Source: an uncultured Pseudomonadota bacterium
Lineage (GTDB): Bacteria; Pseudomonadota; Gammaproteobacteria; Methylococcales; Methylomonadaceae
DNA length: 64,000 nucleotides
Reading direction: 5' to 3'
NCBI GenBank assembly: GCA_903848935.1
Contig: CAINHO010000030.1
Coordinates: 62,001 to 126,000 of the forward strand
Shown: piece by piece, positions 33,400 to 41,441 of the stretch
Layout: each line of letters opens with the position of its first letter
How positions within the stretch are numbered: position 1 is the first letter of the stretch
Notes under the pieces: generated by a model
Database searches by the model: none
Told to the model about the DNA's origin: nothing
Seen by the model: only the letters and a program-made list of their open reading frames with translations
Made by a program: the position numbers and the translations under genes

Positions 33400-35360
33400 A
33401 GTTGTAAATGTTCAGCAAGATAAACGGCTCCCTCAACACTCAGATGATGGCTATCGATATAAAGCATTTTGTTTTCTTTAACCGCCCAGCAATAGTCATC
33501 ATCACAAAGTAACGGTATCGGATCTAACACTTTTACAGTAGGAAATTCCCTCAAGATGGGCATGACTATTTCAAGATATTTTTTGCGCTGTAAATCAATT
33601 TGCGAACGCGGCACTGCACAAGGTGTTTTGGCTAATGACGCACCAATAATCCGCCACGGACGGCCAATGCAAGCGGTCGGATTAAATTCCAATTCTGGTA
33701 CATCAAGCACAAAAACCACTTTCTTTTTAGCATCAGTTAAACGTTGTAACGTTTTTTGCATTCCGTTTTGAAAAATAATATACGGATTATTTTCTACTGT
33801 TTGATTCGCTGGATTAAAGTATTCCAACACCGTTATTTCACTTATTGCACGTCCTGCTAGAATAACTGTTTCAATTGATGATGTAGCAATTGCCATCTCT
33901 AAAAATTCATCAATTACCCACGGACAATTTTTTTCTCTATTTATTATTGGCGGATTATCAAAGAAGGGCATACAGCCACCCAAGGCACGATTTAAAAGAT
34001 TCCCACCTGTTAGATTCGTATGTTTAACTAAGCCGTGATAAAAGTGATGGGCATGACTATCGCCTACCAGCAATGTTGTGGGTGGTAATTGATAATTCTG
34101 AAAAAGGCAAAATTCATTTTTAGACAATTTTTCATGGGTAGTTTTCATATATTTGTCTGCACAACCTTTTTCAATAGACGCTGCTTTTTTCCCCGCAACC
34201 AAATTTGAATCTAATGAATAACGCCCAGAATATCCTTTGTGTTGTTGAACAACATAGCCCGCTGAACCGATTAACAGCAAGACCGCTAACAATCCCAAAC
34301 TAATAAATTTTGATTTTTGAAAACGCACATTTTTTTCAACAAAATAATATGTCAACCACGCCAAAATCATGCTGATAATTAAAATAGAGACTCTCAATAA
34401 TGCGCTAGGTTTTTCAATTTCAGTGATGCGCGTAAAACTCAATAAAACCCAATGCCACAAATACAGCGGGTAACTAATTATGCCAATAAAAATAGCGATT
34501 TTACTTGCTAAAATTTTGCGATTAAACCACGCGGTTTCACCTGCAAAAATTAAACAAGCCGCGCCCACCGTTGGCATCAACGCCCACCATGCTGGAAATA
34601 AGATTTTTTTGCTGTCTAAAAAAATCCAGGCTGTAAAAATTAACAAAACGCCAAACCACGCCAGCCAATTTGAAAATCGCTCGGCTTGTTTTTTACCAAT
34701 CGAATGAATACTTAAATACGCAATCAAACTACCAATCAATAATTCCCAAGCGCGTGAAGTCGGAAAAAAGAAAACTTCGGTGGGTTTGTCGTCAATTTGA
34801 ATTACATTGCACAAAAACGAAATGCTCAAACAGGTTGCAATAATCACCAACGGATTAACGCGAAAACGTCCGCCCAAAATCAACAGCAATGGAAAAACCA
34901 AATAAAATTGCTCTTCAATTGCCAGCGACCAAAGATGCAATAACGGTTTGAGTTCGGCATCGGTATCGAAATAACCTGATTCACTTTGCAACACAAAATT
35001 TGAAATATAAACCGAACCCGCCGCAATATGCTTTCCTAAAAATTCATATTCATTTCCCAACAAAATATACCAGCCAGCGACTAACGCAAACGTCAGCACC
35101 ACAATTAAAGATGGAAAAATACGTTTAATTCGGCGGCTATAAAAATCAACTAAACTGAAATTATTTTGGCTTTGCCCTTTGAGAATAATGCTCGTAATTA
35201 AATAACCTGAAATTACAAAAAATATGTCAACGCCAATAAATCCGCCTCTTAAAAATTTCGGGAAGGCGTGAAAAATAATCACCAAAAGAATTGCTAACGC
35301 ACGTAATCCATCAATATCGGGACGATAACTGAGGTGAGGATTGGGTTTTGTATTGGACAT
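33396..35360 (-). CDS. Acyltransferase 3 with C-terminal SGNH domain (OafA/YrhL-like)
   Basis: YRPDIDGLRALAILLVIIFHAFPKFLRGGFIGVDIFFVISGYLIT, LLVGDSHAHHF, YIDSHHLS. Confidence 0.92.
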   Translation of the reverse strand: MSNTKPNPHLSYRPDIDGLRALAILLVIIFHAFPKFLRGGFIGVDIFFVISGYLITSIILKGQSQNNFSLVDFYSRRIKRIFPSLIVVLTFALVAGWYILLGNEYEFLGKHIAAGSVYISNFVLQSESGYFDTDAELKPLLHLWSLAIEEQFYLVFPLLLILGGRFRVNPLVIIATCLSISFLCNVIQIDDKPTEVFFFPTSRAWELLIGSLIAYLSIHSIGKKQAERFSNWLAWFGVLLIFTAWIFLDSKKILFPAWWALMPTVGAACLIFAGETAWFNRKILASKIAIFIGIISYPLYLWHWVLLSFTRITEIEKPSALLRVSILIISMILAWLTYYFVEKNVRFQKSKFISLGLLAVLLLIGSAGYVVQQHKGYSGRYSLDSNLVAGKKAASIEKGCADKYMKTTHEKLSKNEFCLFQNYQLPPTTLLVGDSHAHHFYHGLVKHTNLTGGNLLNRALGGCMPFFDNPPIINREKNCPWVIDEFLEMAIATSSIETVILAGRAISEITVLEYFNPANQTVENNPYIIFQNGMQKTLQRLTDAKKKVVFVLDVPELEFNPTACIGRPWRIIGASLAKTPCAVPRSQIDLQRKKYLEIVMPILREFPTVKVLDPIPLLCDDDYCWAVKENKMLYIDSHHLSVEGAVYLAEHLQL

Positions 35361-35374
35361 AATGAAAGGGAAAT

Positions 35375-35467
35375 TTACTCAGTATTTTGCGAAATCGCGG
35401 TGTTGATATGCCACGAATTGTAAAGCCTATCAAAATCGATTTCACCTTGTCGGTTGATAAATGCCAT
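35375..35467 (-). pseudogene. Possible remnant ORF overlapping the murJ 3' end out of frame (MAFINRQGEIDFDRLYNSWHINTAISQNTE)
   Basis: 31-codon frame with protein-like composition filling the murJ to acyltransferase gap. Confidence 0.25.
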
Positions 35468-36755
35468 TTTTTCGTAAAAATCGCAGCAACAATCCTGCGT
35501 TTAACATCGCCGCTAATGCTGTTGCTAACGCAATACCACCATGCGCCAATGGAATAATGAACAACAAATTAAAAATCACATTTGCTGCCAACGAATACCA
35601 TGCGTAACGCACAGCGATTGACTGAGCATGGCGCGTAGTAAAAGCGGGCATTAAAACTTTTATCGTCAAAAAACCTACTAATCCCAATGCGTAACCTTGC
35701 AAACTTTGCGCGGACGCATGCACATCGTGAACGGTAAATTCTGCCGATTGAAATAACAAACTTAAAATCGGTTCTGCAAGAAAAATCAAACCCAACGTTG
35801 CGGGAATGCCTAACAAAATCACCCACCGTAATCCCCAATCGATGGTCGATGAGAAACTTTTCGTATCTTGCTCGGCGTGACTTTGTGCCAATTTAGGTAA
35901 CATCACCGTCGCCAACGCTGAACCCAAAATGCCAATCGGGAATTCCAATAATCTATCCGCGTAATACAACCACGAAACACTGCCTGTCGTTAAAAATGAT
36001 GCAACAAAAGTGTTAATTAGCAAATTGATTTGCGTCGCCGAAGTCGCAAAAATAGTCGGCAACAGGTTTTTCATAACTCGTTTGATAATGACATCGTGAA
36101 AATCGAGTTGAAAACGCGGCAATAAACCTAATCGCCACAAAGCGGGGAGTTGAAACGCACATTGAATAATTCCGCCAATCAAAACGCCAACTGCCAATGC
36201 AATAATGGGTTGTTCAAAATGTGGCGCAAGCCAAATCGTCGCGCCAATCATCGACAAATTCAGCAACGCGGGTGTAAATGCAGGAATCGCAAACTTTGTG
36301 TGAGCGTTCAAAATACTGCTGAAAAAAGCAACTAACGTAATGAAAAAACCGTAAGGCAACATGATTTGCAATAAGCGTGTCGCTAAAATGTGCTGTTCAC
36401 TTTGCCACTCAAAACCCGCTGCACATAACGTAATTAGCAGCGGCGCAACGATAATTCCAATCAGCGTTAATATCGCGAGCAATAACGTTAAATGCCCGAA
36501 GATTTTATTGATAATGGGTTGCAAGTTTTGAGTTTTATGCTTACTGATTAACGGCACAAAGGCTTGCGCGAATGCACCTTCAGCAAATAATCGGCGCAAA
36601 AAATTGGGGAATCGAAACGCAACAAAAAACGCATCGGTCGCGGCATTCACGCCAAAATAATGAGCAATCAGCATATCGCGCACAAAACCGAGTATTCGTG
36701 AAAACAAGGTTAAACTGCTGACGAGTAACGTGGATTTTAAAAGCTTTTTGCTCAA
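35442..36755 (-). CDS. murJ: Lipid II flippase MurJ, apparently lacking the C-terminal segment
   Basis: SSLTLFSRILGFVRDMLIAHYFG, FRFPNFLRRLFAEGAFAQAFVPL; ends at LLRFLRKNGIYQPTR. Confidence 0.92.
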   Translation of the reverse strand: MSKKLLKSTLLVSSLTLFSRILGFVRDMLIAHYFGVNAATDAFFVAFRFPNFLRRLFAEGAFAQAFVPLISKHKTQNLQPIINKIFGHLTLLLAILTLIGIIVAPLLITLCAAGFEWQSEQHILATRLLQIMLPYGFFITLVAFFSSILNAHTKFAIPAFTPALLNLSMIGATIWLAPHFEQPIIALAVGVLIGGIIQCAFQLPALWRLGLLPRFQLDFHDVIIKRVMKNLLPTIFATSATQINLLINTFVASFLTTGSVSWLYYADRLLEFPIGILGSALATVMLPKLAQSHAEQDTKSFSSTIDWGLRWVILLGIPATLGLIFLAEPILSLLFQSAEFTVHDVHASAQSLQGYALGLVGFLTIKVLMPAFTTRHAQSIAVRYAWYSLAANVIFNLLFIIPLAHGGIALATALAAMLNAGLLLRFLRKNGIYQPTR

Positions 36756-36869
36756 GAGTTGCGCCGCCTGTAAGTGTTTAAAATGCCGTTAAATGATTGA
36801 CAATCATAGCATTTAGCAACATAATTTGCGCCTTTCAAATCCTTTTAAAATTAACTTCATAGAGACATC

Positions 36870-37142
36870 ATGGCCAATTCACCACAAGCAAAAAAACGTG
36901 CAAGACAATCTGAAAACAACCGCATTCGTAACGGTGGTCAACGTAGTAAATTACGCACTTTCGTTAAAAAAGTGTTAGTTGCAATTAAAGCGGGCGACAA
37001 AGAACAAGCTGTAGCTGCATTTAAAGTTGCCGAATCTATTTTAGATTCATCAGCAAGCAAAGGTATTATTCACAAAAACAAAGCGGCTCGCGGTAAAAGC
37101 CGTTTGAACTTAAAAGTTAAAAATTTAGTTTTAGCTGCGTAA
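36870..37142 (+). CDS. rpsT: 30S ribosomal protein S20
   Basis: [48 protein letters not shown]. Confidence 0.97.
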   Translation: MANSPQAKKRARQSENNRIRNGGQRSKLRTFVKKVLVAIKAGDKEQAVAAFKVAESILDSSASKGIIHKNKAARGKSRLNLKVKNLVLAA

Positions 37143-37152
37143 GTTTCAAATC

Positions 37153-37181
37153 TGTAGAGGCGTTGCGCCGCAGCGTCTCCA
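37153..37181. repeat. Imperfect palindromic REP-like element
   Basis: TGTAGAGGCGTTGCG-CCGCAGCGTCTCCA, about 10 of 13 arm positions pair. Confidence 0.4.
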
Positions 37182-37207
37182 GGCAACAAAATTTTCATTT
37201 ACTCCTA

Positions 37208-37226
37208 GCCGCTTGCGGCTTTTTTC
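37208..37226 (+). terminator. Short terminator after rpsT
   Basis: AGCCGC-TT-GCGGCT followed by T tract. Confidence 0.7.
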
Positions 37227-37248
37227 ATTTCTAGCCCCCCGAAAAATC

Positions 37249-38433
37249 ATGAACGAAATCGATTGGAATCAATACGCTTTAGAAACGCAAGCCATCCGTG
37301 CTGGTCAACATCGTACCCACGAAGATGAACACAGTATGCCGATTTTTATGACTTCAAGTTATGTGTTCAAAAGTGCGGCAGATGCGGCGTTGCGATTCAC
37401 TGGTCAACAGGCGGGCAACATTTATTCTCGTTTCACGAATCCAACCGTGGCGGCATTTCAAGATCGGTTGGCGTTAATGGAAAAAGGTGAGCGGTGTTTA
37501 GCATTTTCGTCAGGCATGGCAGCGATTATGGCGGTGGGCATGGGATTGTTGAAATCGGGCGACCATGTTGTTTGTTCTCGCGGCGTGTTTGGCAACACGG
37601 TGTTGATGTTCCAAAATTATTTTGGCAAATTCGGCGTTGAAACGGATTTTGTGGATTTGACCGACGTGAATGCGTGGGAAGCGGCAATTAAACCAAATAC
37701 GCGCTTTTTGTTTTTAGAAACACCGTCAAATCCGTTGATTGAAATTGCTGACATTCGCGCGTTGGCTGACGTGGCTCACGCGCACAATTGCCTGTTAATC
37801 GTTGATAATTGTTTCTGCACGCCGGCGTTGCAAAAACCATTGGAATTGGGTGCGGATATTGTGGTGCATTCCGCCACGAAATATATCGACGGGCAAGGTC
37901 GTTGTGTCGGTGGCGCGGTGGTGGCGAGTGACGAAATTATTGAAAAATATATTTACCCATATTTAAGAACCGGTGGCGCAACAATGAGTGCATTTAATGC
38001 GTGGATATTTTTGGGTGGATTGGAAACGCTTGCTGTTCGGATGAAAGCGCATTGCGATAATTCCACCGCATTGGCGAATTGGTTAGTTGAGCAGCCTGCG
38101 ATTTTAAAAGTAAATTATCCTGCCTTAAAAACCCACGCCCAGCATGAATTGGCAAAAGCGCAGCAAAGTCATTTTGGCGGTGTAGTGAGTTTTGAAGTAC
38201 AAGGCGGAAAAGAAGCGGCGTGGCGATTGATTGATTCGACGCAAATGTTGTCGATTACTGCGAATTTGGGAGACGTGAAAACCACCATCACCCATCCTGC
38301 GACAACAACACATGGTCGTTTAACACCTGAAGTTCGCGCCAAAGCTGGCATTACCGATAATTTAGTGCGAATTTCAGTCGGCTTAGAAGCCATCGAAGAT
38401 ATTAAAGCGGATTTGGCGCGTGGCTTGGAATAG
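37249..38433 (+). CDS. metZ: O-succinylhomoserine sulfhydrylase
   Basis: Cys/Met PLP enzyme: SMPIFMTSSYVF, YSRFTNPTV, VVHSATKYIDGQGR, HPATTTHGRL; ATG 37249. Confidence 0.88.
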   Translation: MNEIDWNQYALETQAIRAGQHRTHEDEHSMPIFMTSSYVFKSAADAALRFTGQQAGNIYSRFTNPTVAAFQDRLALMEKGERCLAFSSGMAAIMAVGMGLLKSGDHVVCSRGVFGNTVLMFQNYFGKFGVETDFVDLTDVNAWEAAIKPNTRFLFLETPSNPLIEIADIRALADVAHAHNCLLIVDNCFCTPALQKPLELGADIVVHSATKYIDGQGRCVGGAVVASDEIIEKYIYPYLRTGGATMSAFNAWIFLGGLETLAVRMKAHCDNSTALANWLVEQPAILKVNYPALKTHAQHELAKAQQSHFGGVVSFEVQGGKEAAWRLIDSTQMLSITANLGDVKTTITHPATTTHGRLTPEVRAKAGITDNLVRISVGLEAIEDIKADLARGLE

Positions 38434-38487
38434 TTTTAAATCGGATAACTCTTTTTGTATTCACCATAACCAAACAACTTAAACCAA

Positions 38488-40521
38488 ATGAAGCTAATTT
38501 CAATTTTTGTTTTTCTTACAATTGCATTTTCACCAGTGGCTTATTCGGAAGAAAAATCCGATATATCAAAAAATGTTAGTTACACAAAAATTGCAAATGA
38601 CGGCTCAGAACTCCCTGATGGCGCACAACTCGGCACAAACCCAAAAGATTGGGCTTGCACACGCGACAACGAAACAGGCTTAACGTGGGAAGTTAAAACA
38701 ACTGAAGGCGGTTTGCATCATTACAAAAATCGTTACACTTGGTACGACCCAAGCGCAGGCAAACACGGCGCGAAATGTTGTGATGCAGGTTTTCAAAATG
38801 GCTCAAACCATTATGATAAAACAGGTCATTTGGCTTCAACGCTAACGAGTCATCCAGAGATTTGCAAAGGTAGTCAATGTGACACATTCGCGTTTAAAAA
38901 TGCGATGAATGCACAAGGTTTATGCGGCGCGAAAGATTGGCGATTACCGACGATTGGTGAATTAAAAAGTTTAGTTTATTGTTCTGATGGCAAATACGCT
39001 AATTTAGATTCAACTCATGGTGGTTCTATTTGTTTAAGTAACGACGGATTTAATAACATTTTAACGACCCAATCTCCAACCATCGATATAAGGTATTTCC
39101 CGAACACAATAGACGGTATGTTTTGGTCTTCTTCGCTTAATACTTCCACAAATAACAATGGTTCGCCTCTTGATATTTACGGTAACTATATGGGCGACTT
39201 TGTGCCTTCTCAGGTCTATTTCGATTACGGTGGGGTGGGGGGATGGGTTACAGATGGTGCCATTGCAGCTCGGTTAGTGCGTGACACTGCAATGGCAAAG
39301 ATACTTGATAAAAAATATGTATCGAACGAATCAAATAACAACGCAGAAAAATTTGTGCTTCAAATGGTCGAATATGCGAATGGTCATGAAAATGAATTTT
39401 TATCAGCAAAAAAGAATTTAGATAAATTACCCAAAGCCCCAAAAGGTGATAAAAAAACCGCACGAACGCTAAATGATGAAGCGTTGGTATTGTTAAAAGC
39501 ATCTAATTATGACGACGCGATTATGATATTTGACAATGCACATAAAGCGTCCCCATCAGATATAGAAATTGCTAATAATTTAGCTTCGGCTTATGAAATG
39601 CGATTTGGTTCAACATCCGATAACGCCGATTTAGAAAATGCTACGAATGCTTTAATTGAAACGCTTGCGTTAAATTCAGAACGAAATTTAGCGTGGGCAG
39701 ATTTTGGGCGTGTATTTACAGAAAAAGAAGATTTTGAATCCGCAAAAAATTGTTATTTAAATTTCTATCGGTTTTCAAAAAATAAAGCGAAAACCTTAGA
39801 TTACTTGAAAAATGTAAATCAGCGAGAATCTAATCCAAAACTTTTACAAGTCATGCAATCTGCTTATGCTGCTTTAAAAGATGACGATAAATCGCAATCG
39901 AAACAAGATACAAAAACTAAAGAATTGCCTCAAACTGAATCGAAAAAACCGCAAAAGGATGATGATTTTGGAAACTGGATTTTCATTGCGGTACTTTTGT
40001 TGTTGGTAGCGCATATTTATGTATCTAAGAAAATCTATCTTGGGGTAATTGTCTTGTTTTTACTTTTCATTCATGACTGGAGTGGGGGTGACGTAACGAA
40101 CAATTCAGAAGATGTAACAAAAGACGTAACGAACAATTCAGAAAAAGAAATAAAACCTCAAGAAACAGACGCGGAACGTAATTATAGAACTTCTTGTTCC
40201 AACGATTATAAATTTTGCAAAAACAATGCAGATGTTATCAATTTAAACAAGAAAGTAAGTGCTGAAATTAGCGTGAGCTGTAAGCTAGCAGCAGAAAAAA
40301 AAGCAATATCAACAGTAGATTGGGGAGGATGGCTAAAATATAATTTTGGTATGTTTTCAGTTGGAAATTCAGCTTTAAAAGACGGCAAAATTGTTGTTAC
40401 AGACGATGTTGCCATGTATCAAAATGAGTTTGGCGCAAAGATAAAGAAAAAAACGAGGTGCGAATACAACTTGAGAGAACAGAAAGTTGAACTATTATGG
40501 TTTGAAGATTACGAAAATTAA
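38488..40521 (+). CDS. DUF1566/Lcl-domain protein with TPR region and TM helices
   Basis: Signal peptide; ETGLTWEVKT, DWRLPTIGELKSLV, FWSSS, AARLVRD (Lcl_C-like); TPR-like NDEALVLLKASNYDDAIMIFDNAHKASPSDIEIANNLASAYE; TM WIFIAVLLLLVAHIYV. Confidence 0.75.
   Translation: MKLISIFVFLTIAFSPVAYSEEKSDISKNVSYTKIANDGSELPDGAQLGTNPKDWACTRDNETGLTWEVKTTEGGLHHYKNRYTWYDPSAGKHGAKCCDAGFQNGSNHYDKTGHLASTLTSHPEICKGSQCDTFAFKNAMNAQGLCGAKDWRLPTIGELKSLVYCSDGKYANLDSTHGGSICLSNDGFNNILTTQSPTIDIRYFPNTIDGMFWSSSLNTSTNNNGSPLDIYGNYMGDFVPSQVYFDYGGVGGWVTDGAIAARLVRDTAMAKILDKKYVSNESNNNAEKFVLQMVEYANGHENEFLSAKKNLDKLPKAPKGDKKTARTLNDEALVLLKASNYDDAIMIFDNAHKASPSDIEIANNLASAYEMRFGSTSDNADLENATNALIETLALNSERNLAWADFGRVFTEKEDFESAKNCYLNFYRFSKNKAKTLDYLKNVNQRESNPKLLQVMQSAYAALKDDDKSQSKQDTKTKELPQTESKKPQKDDDFGNWIFIAVLLLLVAHIYVSKKIYLGVIVLFLLFIHDWSGGDVTNNSEDVTKDVTNNSEKEIKPQETDAERNYRTSCSNDYKFCKNNADVINLNKKVSAEISVSCKLAAEKKAISTVDWGGWLKYNFGMFSVGNSALKDGKIVVTDDVAMYQNEFGAKIKKKTRCEYNLREQKVELLWFEDYEN
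40090..40143 (+). repeat. Two 21-bp direct repeats inside the Lcl/TPR gene
   Basis: GACGTAACGAACAATTCAGAA at 40090-40110 and 40123-40143 (encodes VTNNSE twice). Confidence 0.85.
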
Positions 40522-40626
40522 GAGAATCAAAGCCGTATTTCAGCTAAACAAATTGCCAATTCCACAGGCGTTTATTTATTGCATTATTCGGAATTACCTG
40601 ATTTTGCAGAGAAATTGAATATATAA
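40522..40626 (+). pseudogene. C-terminal remnant in frame after the stop of the Lcl/TPR gene
   Basis: ENQSRISAKQIANSTGVYLLHYSELPDFAEKLNI*, resembles the tail of Mrr-like restriction endonucleases. Confidence 0.35.
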
Positions 40627-40675
40627 AAAGACTCGCAATTTTTTATTTATCAGAAAAATCATCGAGTCTTTTTAT
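40625..40675. terminator. Hairpin with long loop between convergent genes
   Basis: AAAGACTCG...CGAGTCTTT followed by T-rich tract. Confidence 0.55.
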
Positions 40676-40693
40676 TTTTATTGGTTATTTATA

Positions 40694-40945
40694 TCAATTT
40701 AAAAGCCCATCCAATTTCCCCGCTTTGTTCAAGGCATTCAAATCGTCAAAACCCCCAACGTGGAAATCGCCGATATAAATTTGCGGCACGGTTCGACGTT
40801 GGGTTTTTCGCATCATTTCCTCGCGTTGCTCTTCCCTTTCATCAATGTTAATTTCGGTATAAGTGACGTTTTTGCTGTCGAGCAAGCGTTTCGCCATTAC
40901 GCAATAACCACAACCGTTTGCGGTATAAATTAGAATTTCTTTCAT
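40694..40945 (-). CDS. grxC: Glutaredoxin 3
   Basis: ILIYTANGCGYCVMAKRLLDSKNV, RRTVPQIYIGDFHVGGFDDL; ATG 40945. Confidence 0.93.
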   Translation of the reverse strand: MKEILIYTANGCGYCVMAKRLLDSKNVTYTEINIDEREEQREEMMRKTQRRTVPQIYIGDFHVGGFDDLNALNKAGKLDGLLN

Positions 40946-41066
40946 TGTCAACTCGTTCCAAAAGTTTGTGTTGTAATTCACAAAGTATACGCGCGTTATC
41001 ATTTAACGAATAACGACAGCCACGACACAAGGAGAAATCATGATACAAAAACAATGGGAGGTAAAA

Positions 41067-41141
41067 ATGATTGAATTAGTAAAAGGTGAAAATAGATCAT
41101 TAAAAAATGCGGGAATTTCGAACGATAAAAATACGAAGTGA
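41067..41141 (+). pseudogene. Short ORF resembling a TerD-family N-terminus (MIELVKGENRSLKNAGISNDKNTK)
   Basis: GGGAGG SD at 41056-41061; similarity to TerD N-terminal LxKGxxxSL pattern. Confidence 0.25.
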
Positions 41142-41211
41142 AACGAACAAAAAACCATCTGGTCTTATAAATGGTTCGATTTACAAATGCTTAACCTATT
41201 GATTCTATTAC

Positions 41212-41294
41212 TACCGAGAAAAGGACTTGAACCTTCACGGGCTTGCGCCCACTAGCACCTGAAGCTAGCGTGTCTACCATTCCACCACCTCGGC
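41212..41294 (-). tRNA. tRNA-Leu (anticodon CAG)
   Basis: Reverse complement GCCGAGGTGGTGGAATGGTAGACACG CTAGC-TTCAGGT-GCTAG ... long variable arm ... GGTTCAAGTCC. Confidence 0.92.
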
Positions 41295-41441
41295 GAATCG
41301 GGGCAGACTATAAGCGGCAAGCCCAATTTTGTCAATTCAAAGCCCCCCGGTTTTTCACGTTTCACCTTTTACCATGCACGTTAAACCTGTATGATAAACG
41401 CTAATTTTTATCGATTTTCTCCTAAAAGAAGCTGCCTACAA

